Assembly: GCA_030068145.1 (NCBI GenBank)
Contig: JAPJBO010000197.1
Span: 1 to 64,000 of the forward strand
DNA length: 64,000 nt
DNA from: Diplonema papillatum
Taxonomy: Eukaryota; Euglenozoa; Diplonemea; Diplonemida; Diplonemidae
Direction of reading: 5' to 3'
Shown: positions 28,501 through 37,027 of the stretch, piece after piece
Position numbering within the stretch: position 1 is the first letter of the stretch
Layout: each line of letters starts with the position of its first letter
Notes under the pieces: generated by a model
Database searches by the model: none
Told to the model about the DNA's origin: nothing
What the model saw: only the letters and a program-made list of their open reading frames with translations
Translations under genes and position numbers: made by a program

Positions 28501-29303
28501 TACGCTGATTGCTTCGGGTCTGAGAGGTCCGGAGAAACCCTCCACAAAGTCATTCTACCGGCGCGGCACCCTGAAGCGAGGAAGAAGTCAGATATCTGCC
28601 CGGTGTTGACTGGGAAGCCGAAAGACAAGGATTGCACCAGTTCCTGGTGCGGTCCGCGCCAATGGAATACAGATGTGTCGCCGTGAAGAACGAATATGTT
28701 CCCATCAGCACATCCAATGGCGACCCACGAATCGAACGACTCGGCTGATACCGCATCAGCTTCAAGTGTGCTTGGTTTTGACAGCCTCGCTTGGGTACTG
28801 CAAACTGCTACAGCAGAGATCGCAGCATGATGCTTAAACAGTGTGACTTGTTTGGTGTGTTGAGTCGCATGAAACGGACTCGAAAGCCGCTTTACAAGAC
28901 CCCCAGATGTTCCAATGACTGCGTGCATCACATCGCCGTCGGTTCGAGCCACCCCGCATGCTTCAACGCACTGTCGTGACTCAATATGCACTGTTTTCAA
29001 ATGCGACACGGTTTGCTGCGCCCCATTCACCATCCACAACTTGCAAGATCCATCGCTTCCTGCACTCAGCACAATTCCGGACTGCTTCTTCGACGACCAG
29101 TTCGCCCACACAGCACACGTCACCCCAGGTCTGCCTTCGTGTGCCCGGGGTATCAAGGCGATGAGCCGACCGGTTGCTATCTCCCAGCAAATCACGTTGT
29201 TCCGGCTGCCGTAAACGAGCCGCCCGCCAAGTTCATCAACCACGTTTGACTTGAACCAGTTGGCAGTCGGTGGGATACAAGAGAATGGTAGCTCGTCCGA
29301 CAT
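25503..29303 (-). CDS. Gemin5-like WD40 protein
   Basis: A single open frame of 1,266 residues from a genuine ATG. The N-terminus (LPFSCIPPTANWFKSNVVDE) matches the start of Gemin5 proteins. It is followed by two blocks of WD-type repeats (roughly residues 25-420 and 450-860), for example LSAGSDGSCKLW, LKGHNRPVLNLAF and GHSKGMLSLAW with TVGKDKKIALW. A helical TPR-like region lies at about 950-1,150. Gemin5 is the snRNA- and cap-binding subunit of the SMN complex and acts in snRNP assembly and translation control. The animal protein is about 1,500 residues; this one lacks a clear equivalent of the extreme C-terminus. Other two-propeller WD proteins remain possible. The gene has no visible introns, unlike several of its neighbours. 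Confidence 0.7.
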   Translation of the reverse strand: MSDELPFSCIPPTANWFKSNVVDELGGRLVYGSRNNVICWEIATGRLIALIPRAHEGRPGVTCAVWANWSSKKQSGIVLSAGSDGSCKLWMVNGAQQTVSHLKTVHIESRQCVEACGVARTDGDVMHAVIGTSGGLVKRLSSPFHATQHTKQVTLFKHHAAISAVAVCSTQARLSKPSTLEADAVSAESFDSWVAIGCADGNIFVLHGDTSVFHWRGPHQELVQSLSFGFPVNTGQISDFFLASGCRAGRMTLWRVSPDLSDPKQSAYQSQSLRLETAQKSRAPGRDTIWSSVLFCPYTGYTDQLYTTAPLSGTHNIMHYNLTEFLAKWAQRGSPPGTAAMTAPEVLKGHNRPVLNLAFTRDLDPILVSLSIEKRMLFWDARRSKTVWTLPLLSTCPRSLAANSAGLLAVSEKDVLLWHVPNEHTTLPSQTDPGSKNDVPATNTSSIGYSLAKANPYSHRTHWRKVASPPVKVALSPCRENLAFATSDGEIGVAYDVHTASGKRTQHTDVPVSLASRPVLLEWVGPNLLIALGQSSIVHVVKLPETAEPPSHRSNSKHTNGNASVSKKNLVSEAGATFNVDAAGYRNGLLAIASGKRLSFFVARDFCFDSSSVLQEADATKPDDENEAGQKLLANKDIELNLTLVVAIPFSQVSCISVIMSGSGRRWLVACTTESSCVPTTLEVSCQQQPHTLDDHQANATWESRFLEAGPAGHSKGMLSLAWNSIPAAKCPLVAEGQTSLLLCTVGKDKKIALWAASQEQLRLVGVLPLVAQAVSVAWSPLKQGLLYFADDSCVHAVNIASFEAYCEDSSCGMDQVGAHTQKLTPAKRNSNAATEQRVKKARLAELKASPAMWIRGDTQQTPRAGLFSLPKGSLLEALTAPELAELAELVLQKLDQQPDDKSEELLSESNVDDGGRLLKETTQEARWGGASRIKPATSQPSANLALASCLFGGADAKPVLEMLAHEGSPNVISAASPVAHALLGNFDAASSAAVGCGVSRYFWAALTRSEGHDKWLSAMEKASCDMADPRSLLSLLALDRGEDVFAHCCANGDYKSAECIAREWHLLEDFKHAELKAKPGEVSCEGSLSESGCPLKPTTAIQSAVSGLYDEAEKVVDFVSKSIAGFSCADTEEGGSQLVEWLNGSTSNIAKLIIAATESVRRQHPSAQQLTDAYAVAWLLGMDTADTMQGPPAVSGGVHSAYYVRLFVAGCADTLRSSPYSSQILVSLQQWAARKPSFMSSCTMRAVLATIDALTGGIQQNPDLA

Positions 29304-29850
29304 TTGCTGATGCGGGTGCTTCGGGGATCAAGCTGTTTTGATCCCAGAAGCGTGCATCAATGATATGCTTGTATTTAGGGAGGGGGGAGAATTTTCTCTG
29401 AAACCTAGAAGCTTGAAGCAGCCTGCATCGTTTGAACTTGACATGCAGCAACAAGTGACATGCAGCAACAATCTGTGACGATGGACGCAAGTCCCTACCT
29501 ACTACCCTTTTAACATGCGGTCGCTTTCAGGTGCTTGTCGTCCGCTGCAGAGTCTGACGAGTCCTAGGACCCAGCTGAATATCGGGCACTTTTATTTTAT
29601 TTATTTTTTTCTCCCTCAGAAGAAAAGTTAAGACTGTAAGAAAACGATGCAAAATAACCTCAGCCCGGAAGCTGGCAATTTTCAACGCTAACTGCGGGCG
29701 TTTTTCACTGTCGACAAGTCTAGCAGGTAAGTTCCTTTCACGTATCAACGCGTTGTTAAAAGGTACGGATACGCGCGGATCGGTGAGTGACAGTTGTCGT
29801 CGTGGTTTCGGCCTTCCACATTCCATATACCGAAAGTGGCGGTCTGCATC
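29304..29850. other. Intergenic, presumed promoter side of the Gemin5-like gene
   Basis: No TATA box or other clear motif. A minus-strand frame at 29,527-30,315 runs through the tandem duplication that follows and is not supported as a gene. Confidence 0.35.
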
Positions 29851-29851
29851 C

Positions 29852-30095
29852 CTTCGAGGCCGTTCCAAAGCGCTTACAAGGCAGTTTTGCAAGAGCAAGA
29901 AAATTAAGCGACTGCATTGTTTGAAGCAAAAGGCGCAAGCGACAAATCTGCCCACCGGGCAGCTGCGACGACTTCTAGGCCGTTCGTTTGTCAAGCGCTT
30001 ACAAGGCAACTTTGCAGGGAGAAAGAAGCTTGAGCGACTGCATTGTTTGAAGCAAAAGGCACAAGCGACGAATCTTTCTGCCGGCCAGCTTAACG
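29852..30095 (+). repeat. Tandem duplication of about 121 bp
   Basis: Two units (29,852-29,972 and 29,973-30,095) share AAGCGCTTACAAGGCA and GCGACTGCATTGTTTGAAGC. They are about 85 percent alike by eye. The minus-strand open frame shows the same duplicated peptide (FVACAFCFKQCSR). Confidence 0.85.
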
Positions 30096-30384
30096 TGGAA
30101 ACGACACGTACTTTCGAGACACTGCTCTGAGTGTTCACCGCTGGCTCAATTGTCCGAAGTGCATTGGACACAGAGAGCTCTAAAACGCGTGCGACGTTCA
30201 AGCTCTCTGGAGCAAACACTCTAGTTGTATCCACAGTCGCATAAACTAGCAGGTGGTTTGAGGACTCGTCGACCTCGAGCGGATGCCTTTGGCAGTTTCT
30301 TTTCGTCTCCTGCAAATAAGGTGATTGATGTATCTATGGAAATGACAACCCGGAGTGACACAAGAATTGTTCTCGTGGGCGAGA

Positions 30385-30562
30385 GTGACAGCCTGGTCTT
30401 CTCTTCCGAGAGACAGCCTGGTCTTCACTTCTTCCCCCGAGAGTGACAGCCTGGTCTTCTCTTCCCGAGAGACAGCCTGGTCTTCACTTCCTCCCCCGAG
30501 AGTGACAGCCTGGTCTTCACCTCCCCCCCCGAGAGTGGCAGCCTGGTCTTCACTTCCCCCCG
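30385..30562 (+). repeat. GACAGCCTGGTCTTC minisatellite
   Basis: Six units of 26-32 bp, each containing GACAGCCTGGTCTTC and a variable C-rich spacer (one has GGCAGCC). Confidence 0.9.
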
Positions 30563-30741
30563 AGGCAGTACAGGATGGGGCAATACATACGCTCGAAACG
30601 GAGTGTACGGCAAAACTGCCTTCAGACGGCTGTCATCTGAGGTGGGATGCGGCGCCTTGAGCTGTAGTGAAATTTGGGTTCGGAAATGATGACCCCGAAG
30701 ACAGCTTGAGCAGTTAGTTACAAGTTGCCATACACTCAAGC

Positions 30742-32558
30742 CTAGGGAGATAGCCAACCCTCTTGGCTATTTGTCATCCAGTAGGAATACAGGTTCGCAC
30801 TTTGCGATCGCCCTGAGCATAACATGCTGTTGTGTCCTCCCACCGATGGAACGTTTGTCGGCTCGAGGGCAACGATTAACTGTAGTGTGCATAGCGTCTG
30901 AGTCGATCGTAGCAGTGGTTCAGTGCAGTACGCCGATATTGTATTGCAGGCTTTCCTCAGCGCATGTGCTCGCAAAATAAAGAGTGGATATAACAAACAG
31001 TACCTGCAGCGTCCATTTCACGTCTGCTTCCTTGTCAAAGAAGGAGGTCAAGCCGTCTACTTTGAACGATATGGTGAGTTTGCTGCACTGCTTAACTGTC
31101 TCTGCGCGGGGAGGTGCGGGAGCATTACCAGGTATGCACGGTTCGGATTGTGAGCGGAATGTGGAGCGCTTCATAAAATCTGTTGGGGCGTCTATACGGT
31201 CACCTGCACCTCGTACATGTGGTGCTTTGCCAACAGGAGGCGGCGTCGCTTCTTGCGGATTCATGTCGTACGGTCGGATGTAAAACACAAATCCGTACGT
31301 TTCGCCCCCTCGAAGACACACCGGCAGCGTCTGTGTAGTGTGGTTGTCAATGTCTTCTGATTGATTTGCTGCAACAGTGCTCAGGTTTCGTAGGATCCAC
31401 GGGCACTTCCAGGTTTAGGTGTACGTTGTCTCGAGCATTTCTTCGTTCGCGATGGCAAAAAGTGTTGTGGCTCTATTTGTGCGCACAGCCGGTGATTTTG
31501 TTTGTGCGCACTAGCGGAACTCACCTGCTTTGGTAAGTTTCATGTAGTACGCTGCCAACTACGAATTTTTAGTACCAACAATGCATTATTAACACAAAAA
31601 AGGAACGTAAAAGATGATATAAGATGATATACCTCGCCATCAACAGCGACCATGTAACACTGGAGCTTATAAACTGTCTCGAATCCGTTTGCCGCGACAA
31701 CAGAAGTCACAAAATCAGCAGGTGCTGACTTCAAGGTGCACATCGTTGTCGTTTGTGGGAGTATCGGAGCTGTGGCCTCCTTGGCTTGCTCTTGTTCGTG
31801 ATACTCGAGGGGCACTGTTGTTGGCAGATGGATGCACAGCTCCTGAATGTGCAAATCGTGCGTGAGAGGATTTGAGACGGTAACCTGAACACAGTTCAAA
31901 CCGGGGAACGGTTCGGCCACATTGACTTCGGCCTTCAAAGGCTCAATCAGCAATGCGGGTCTAATCATGGTGGCAAGACACGGTGCGTTGGTCCATGATG
32001 GATCGGAGTTACCGCCAAAAGACATTATATTGTTGAGAACAGCACGGTCTTCACTTTCTGTCCAATGGCACAAGTCACCAGCAGCAACACACAAAGCTTC
32101 CGCGTCGGGTAGAGCCCGCGTGACGCGTCGCTCCAGTGGATTGACAGGGAGATGCCCAGTAACCCGTGCCACGACGGACTGCAGGTGTGCCAACTGCCCG
32201 AGGGAGATACGGAGGTGGATGAAGTGCTTGACCTCTGTTCTGCATGTGACGTGTTTGGCGACGAAATCGAGGCGGTACAGGCTCGGTTTGAAAACTGGTT
32301 TGCCCCGCTTCGTGGCCAGTGTGCTCTCCCGCACGGGGCGGTACTGCTTCGTGGGGTACACTGCTCCTTGCGCGACGGCGTCGTAGTCAGGGTCGCGGAT
32401 TTCCTTCCTGCTGTCTGCAGCATGGGAATTCGGAAAGTGGTTTTCTCGCACCTCTAGATCGGATTCAAACTTGAATGCTTTTCCAGTCAATTCCAGATCG
32501 CATTGCCCTGTGAGATGTGCTTTGCTTAAAGCTTTGCCTCGGTCGGTGCAGTGCTTCA
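30742..32558 (-). CDS. Multi-exon protein with Ig-like C-terminal sandwich, family uncertain
   Basis: Three exons join in phase 0: 32,558-31,633 (acceptor TTCAAAG, donor GAG|GTATAT), 31,330-31,004 (acceptor CACACAG, donor CAG|GTACTG) and 30,879-30,742 (acceptor CTACAG, stop TAG). The first ends VAVDGE and the second begins TLPVCLRGGETYGFVFYIRP, a good reading across the junction. Exon 1 has VNVAEPFPGLNCVQVTVSNP, and exon 2 ends KLTISFKVDGLTSFFDKEADVKWTLQ. These alternating strand patterns resemble the beta-sandwich regions of TRAPP or other trafficking subunits, but I cannot name the family. The N-terminus probably lies in the open frame at 32,600-33,247. The first intron carries the shared intronic element. 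Confidence 0.55.
31498..31602. repeat. Shared intronic element, copy 2
   Basis: Matches 23,673-23,751 in two blocks separated by a 32-bp insertion. It lies 30 bp from the donor of the 302-bp intron (31,331-31,632), the same side and orientation relative to the host gene as copy 1. Confidence 0.8.
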
Positions 32559-32599
32559 TCTTTGAAGTCAGAATTAGCGCAAACTTTACTGAGCAAGAC

Positions 32600-33247
32600 T
32601 CACGCCCCAGATAAGAAATGCGAGAGAGCGAGAGACGAGCTTGGGTGCAGGCGGGCAATATCGCGTCGCCACACTACTGATAAAAGTATCGCAGACAATG
32701 CAGAGCCATGTATTCTGACGGTACGGGTAGTCAAGGGCATACCAGCGCTTTCATCAGGAAAGTTCCCGCGACACACAATGACATCAGCTCTGTCGTTTGC
32801 GGTCGCTGCCTGCACCGCCGGGTGAGAAGGAGGGAAGAGGCCAATAGTCACGTAAAGCGACGATGTAAGTGCGTTCCAGCAGGTCAGAATCTTTTCGTCG
32901 TCGGCCAAGCCGAAGACATCCTCGAATGTGCTCCGCAGTTTTTCCGGCACAGGCGTAAGGCTCAAGACAAGTTTCACCTGTTCTCCATTAAGAATCGGGC
33001 CGTGCCGCGCGCTCTGTGCCTGTTGTTTCCAAGGCGACAATGACGGTTCCAGCGGGCTCAGCTGTTCTTTCCCTTTTTCTTTTGACGCCTCTGGGGTCGA
33101 GCTCGGATGGTCAATTGGCGTTGATACCGTGCTGCTGCCTCTGCGTTTCAGACTGGCCTCCGGGTCAGCAGGCGACTCACTGAACTGCAAGTCGAAAGTG
33201 GTCGTGGAGAATACAGCGCTCAGGATCGACTCCAAGTCTTCTTCCAT
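32600..33247 (-). CDS. Probable N-terminal exon of the gene at 30,742-32,558
   Basis: Open from ATG 33,247 (MEEDLESILSAVFSTTTFD). A Ser/Pro-rich stretch is followed by VPEKLRSTFEDVFGLADDEKIL, which is faintly GRAM-like. The exon must end before the stop at 32,600. Possible donors are GCTG|GTATGC (near 32,742, phase 1) and TCA|GTAGTG (phase 0, fits the next acceptor). I cannot decide between them. A GA-led repeat fragment (32,618-32,670) lies in the presumed intron. Confidence 0.45.
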   Translation of the reverse strand: MEEDLESILSAVFSTTTFDLQFSESPADPEASLKRRGSSTVSTPIDHPSSTPEASKEKGKEQLSPLEPSLSPWKQQAQSARHGPILNGEQVKLVLSLTPVPEKLRSTFEDVFGLADDEKILTCWNALTSSLYVTIGLFPPSHPAVQAATANDRADVIVCRGNFPDESAGMPLTTRTVRIHGSALSAILLSVVWRRDIARLHPSSSLALSHFLSGA

Positions 33248-33293
33248 CGCAGCGCTGTGGCAGGCGTCCCCGCCCAACCTGCCCCAGCCTTAA

Positions 33294-34312
33294 TTTCGTG
33301 ACTTGTGATGGGTGCGCCTACCCAACTATTCTCTGCAGTTGCAGTCATGGACAGTCGAACGTCTTTTTAGGAAAAAGCTAGAATTTGGCGCATTTTCTGT
33401 ATTTCTTGAAAAAGCGTCAGCCCCCTGGTCCGGCTCCCGGTGAGTTCCCCAGAACTCCGAAAATGGGTGGTGGAGGGCGGGCAGCTAAGTGGGCCGGTGA
33501 ACAGGTGGGCAAGTTGTTGAGCAGGTGCAGGTGAGTGGATGGACAGGTTAACAGGTGTGTGGACAGGGGCGGGTCTACTGGCATTAACGTTGTATGTGCT
33601 CCCAAACGCAAGTTTTCGCTCACAAACTCCGATTTAGTCCAATTTAACGAGAATCATCATGCCACCATCACGATTTTGCACGAGTCTGTCTCCGAAATGC
33701 TGCACTCTTTTCAGATTTCATTTTTTTGCTTCTTCGCACAGGGCAACTGGCTCTGGATGCCTGTTCCAGACTACCGCGGGCAGTGCTGCGTGTTGCAAGT
33801 CTCCCCCCATTCATTTGTTTTCGACGCACTGATTTAGCTTGGGCCGGAAAGTGGGCAAAGAGTGAACATTGAACAAAGAGTCAGGCAAGAGAGAACGGTA
33901 GCCAGATGGGTACACACAGACATGAAAATGTGGTATTTTACGAAACTGTTTGGGCGTGTGTTCATTCAAGGCAAGGGTGTTGCGTTCGTCCCTCCAGTTT
34001 CAAACCACTGCCGCGTTTTTTAGTTCTGATGTCAGAGCAGCCAGCCATGAGACCCAGCTCCGGAACTAGTAGGTGCTACTAGGACACACCCTTTGCGAGT
34101 CTAGAGGAAACAAGCGGCTCAGGCCGGTGTTTGTGCACCCGAGCCTTTATGCCCAGTCCGGCGTTTGCGAGCCCTTCCTGACTGACACGAATGGGAGCGA
34201 GAGCGGCAGGAAGTATTGTTTCAGCCAAATCTTCCTAGTTCAGATGCAGTTCTTTACGGTTGAACACGAAGAGATGCGGCTAGCACGAACCATCTATTTT
34301 ATGCCGGCGGGT
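33294..34312. other. Intergenic, nothing firm
   Basis: Contains a loose CAGGTG/GGACAGG-rich stretch at 33,500-33,570 and overlapping short frames on both strands. No domain is recognised. Confidence 0.4.
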
Positions 34313-36871
34313 TCACACCGAGGAAAAAGCTGCTTCCATAGACTTCTTCGCCGACCAGAAGGCGACTTTAGCACGCTCGACGGTGAAGTCCAAGAGAGAA
34401 GGAGGGCCACCTTGACAGATCAAGCCGCCGCAGACGTGGCATTTGGACTGCTGTGCCCCTACTGCGGCAAAGCATGCAGGGCACGTCATCGTGAACTGCT
34501 CTAACTCTTTGTCCAGGTCTTGCATCACTTCTTTGCTTTCGGCTGTATCTGCGAGTTCGTCGTCCGCATGGAACTCTGCTACTTCGAGGTGCCTCCGGCG
34601 GGCTCTGTTTTTCTGTTCCTGGCGTAGATACAGTGACCTGCCTCCGAAAAGACAACTCGCGAACAGGAGGAGAAAGACAACAACAATCACAACCGTTGCC
34701 GCCGGGCTGCCACCTCCGTTGTCTTCTTCGTCGGCCGCCAACTGCGTTGGTTGGTACCAATGCGCGCCATTTTCTTGACATAAGGTGCCGGTGGCGTTGC
34801 AATCGTTTTCGACGGCCGAAATCCCTACGCACCACGTCTGCTTTAGGCACTCACATGCGCACTCCTCAACGTCAACGTCAAAGCGTTGGTGCTGGATTTC
34901 CTGCCAGTCGCAGTGAGGGATGTCGCTACTGTACTTCACCTCGCGAACAGAACATCTCTCGGGCGGTGCTCCTGTCGAAGGCGCCGTCGTCGGTGTTCGC
35001 GTTGCCGGTGGCTGTGTTGCCGGTGACTGCGTTGCCGGCGGCTGCGTTGCCGGTGCACTACTTTGTGTGACAGGAGGATTCGTGGTGTTCGTTGCATTAT
35101 CCTGGGGCGCTTCTGATTCGGAAGGTGCTTGAGAAGGAGATCGCGTCTCGTCGGGCGCCATCGAGGGCGTATCTGTTCCAGGCTCAGATGTGTTTGGCGG
35201 CAATGTGGGAGGAGATAACGTTTCGCCGGGCGCAATTGAGGGTATACTTGTATCGGTCTGAGACGTGTTCGGCGATGATGTAAGTGGAGGTATCGTTTCG
35301 CCCGGCACCATCGAAGGCGTATCTGTTTCAGGCTCAGATGTCTTTGGCGACGATGTAAGTGGAGGTATCGTTTCGCCTGGCACCATCGAGGGCGTACCTG
35401 TTTCAGGCTCAGATGTGTTTGGCGATGATGTAAGTGGAGGTATCGTTTCGCCCGGCACCATCGAAGGCGTATCTGTTTCAGGCTCAGATGTGTTTGGCGA
35501 CGATGTAAGTGGAGGTATCGTTTCGCCTGGCACCATCGAGGGCGTATCTGTTTCAGGCTCAGATGTGTTTGGCGACGATGTGGGAGGAGATATCGTTTCG
35601 CCGGGCACTATACTTGCATCAGGCTGAGATGTGGTTGGCGGCGATGTCAGAGGCGACATCGTTTCACCAGGCGCCATCGAGGGTGTATCACTAGGCTGAA
35701 GGGTGCTAGGCAGCGACGTGGAAGGAGATATCGTTTCGCCGGGTGCCAAGGTGGGCATACCTGTTTCAGGCTGAGATGTGTTTGGCGACGATGTATGAGG
35801 AGGTTTCGTATCGCCGGGCGCCAACGAGGGCACATCTGTTGCATTGGGAGCAGGCAATGGAGAGGGTTGATCTGTGCCATTGGGTGACGTTGTTGGCGGG
35901 GAAGCAGTTGTGGGATGGGACGATGCAGGCATAAGTGTAGAAGGCGCAATAGAAGGAGCATCGGTAGGGGTATTGGTATGCGGTGCAACTGTTAGTGGTA
36001 CCATAGTAAGCGGAACAGACGTCGTTGGTATTGTACACTGCATCCACCCCAGATACATGCTTTCGTTCGTTGCAAGTTCCACATCGATTGAAGGATCTTT
36101 TAGCCCGGATTCTAATCCATCACATGTAATCTTCCCATTCCGATTCTGCGCCTTTGTCTCGTTCACATAGCACCACGAATCGTCGTACTCGGGAGTACTC
36201 GAGCAACCTGTGTACTCCATGTCCCCGTGGTACCAGTAGTCTAGACAACTGCAAGGTTTATCGTTGCTCCACCCCTGGGTAGAAGCGAAGTAAAAAATCA
36301 GGCCGCCCAGTGCCAGAAATACGAGGAGTGCAATGGCTCGGGCGCAGATTGTACCGCGGAAGCCGCCCTTTTTCTCACTGTCTTCTTCGGATTCCTCGTC
36401 TTCTTTAGAAGGTGCAACCACCAATCCGTACATCAGCAACGTACTGATCCCTGCACCGATCATCGCCCAGCCGACTATCAGCGTTCCTGTGTAGATCATC
36501 TCGATCTCCAATCCAAGTGTGTTCAGGTAATCTGCCTGCTTCAGGACCTCGATGCCCAAAAAGACCTGCAGCAGGGACTTTCCCAAAAAGGTCTCTGCAA
36601 AGTGGGCACGATTTAAGAACGCCCGCACCTTCACTTCTGCCAGAATAACCATGACCCCTACAGCCACGTAGCTGACACACGAAGCAATGAAGAATATCTG
36701 CCCCTTCAGTTCACGCTCTTCTTTCCCGATTTCGATCAGCGACGAGCCATTTGGGTTAACTTCGTTCTCGACGAGGAGGCCCAGACCTCCAATACTCGCC
36801 AAGCTGCATACGATCACGAGGACGTTCACAAACCTTTTCAAAATTGCGACGATGAGGTCACCCTTTTTCAT
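34313..36871 (-). CDS. Tetraspan mucin-like membrane protein with cytosolic zinc ribbon
   Basis: 851 residues from ATG 36,871. An in-frame upstream extension to 37,048 is ignored because it runs into a transposon end. Four hydrophobic segments occupy about residues 1-200 (LIVAILKRFVNVLVIVCSLA first). A Cys-rich module follows (CSCLDYWYHGDMEYTGC and WCYVNE), then about 330 residues of Pro/Ser/Thr repeats. Next is a Cys-rich module resembling PAN/apple or EGF (CSVREVKYSS, ECACECLKQTWC), a single membrane helix (ATVVIVVVFLLLFASCLFGG), and a cytosolic tail with CPAC-CHVC. The repeat unit is 25 residues (75 bp) with MVPGETIPPLTSS and NTSEPETDTPS. N-x-T sequons in it suggest a heavily glycosylated surface protein. 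Family and function are not recognised. Confidence 0.7.
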   Translation of the reverse strand: MKKGDLIVAILKRFVNVLVIVCSLASIGGLGLLVENEVNPNGSSLIEIGKEERELKGQIFFIASCVSYVAVGVMVILAEVKVRAFLNRAHFAETFLGKSLLQVFLGIEVLKQADYLNTLGLEIEMIYTGTLIVGWAMIGAGISTLLMYGLVVAPSKEDEESEEDSEKKGGFRGTICARAIALLVFLALGGLIFYFASTQGWSNDKPCSCLDYWYHGDMEYTGCSSTPEYDDSWCYVNETKAQNRNGKITCDGLESGLKDPSIDVELATNESMYLGWMQCTIPTTSVPLTMVPLTVAPHTNTPTDAPSIAPSTLMPASSHPTTASPPTTSPNGTDQPSPLPAPNATDVPSLAPGDTKPPHTSSPNTSQPETGMPTLAPGETISPSTSLPSTLQPSDTPSMAPGETMSPLTSPPTTSQPDASIVPGETISPPTSSPNTSEPETDTPSMVPGETIPPLTSSPNTSEPETDTPSMVPGETIPPLTSSPNTSEPETGTPSMVPGETIPPLTSSPKTSEPETDTPSMVPGETIPPLTSSPNTSQTDTSIPSIAPGETLSPPTLPPNTSEPGTDTPSMAPDETRSPSQAPSESEAPQDNATNTTNPPVTQSSAPATQPPATQSPATQPPATRTPTTAPSTGAPPERCSVREVKYSSDIPHCDWQEIQHQRFDVDVEECACECLKQTWCVGISAVENDCNATGTLCQENGAHWYQPTQLAADEEDNGGGSPAATVVIVVVFLLLFASCLFGGRSLYLRQEQKNRARRRHLEVAEFHADDELADTAESKEVMQDLDKELEQFTMTCPACFAAVGAQQSKCHVCGGLICQGGPPSLLDFTVERAKVAFWSAKKSMEAAFSSV
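35160..35780 (-). repeat. 75-bp coding tandem repeat
   Basis: Eight to nine units of about 75 bp encoding the Pro/Ser/Thr mucin-like repeat. The central four (35,281-35,580) are nearly identical, suggesting recent expansion or conversion. Outer units are diverged. Confidence 0.9.
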
Positions 36872-37027
36872 TGCTCTGTTTACATATATCTTGAATGAAC
36901 CCCATCCTGGATGTTTACAGAGATTTGAGGTGTACATGGCGAGAAGCGCTTGTTTTTTTGCTGAAATGAGAACAGCTGGCTTGTTTTTGCTGAATAGTAA
37001 CACATTGCACTCAAACTTACGGTAGGC

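Noticed and set aside
29527-30315. 262-codon minus-strand frame
   Set aside because: It spans a tandem DNA duplication, has no domain or real start context, and composition is uneven.
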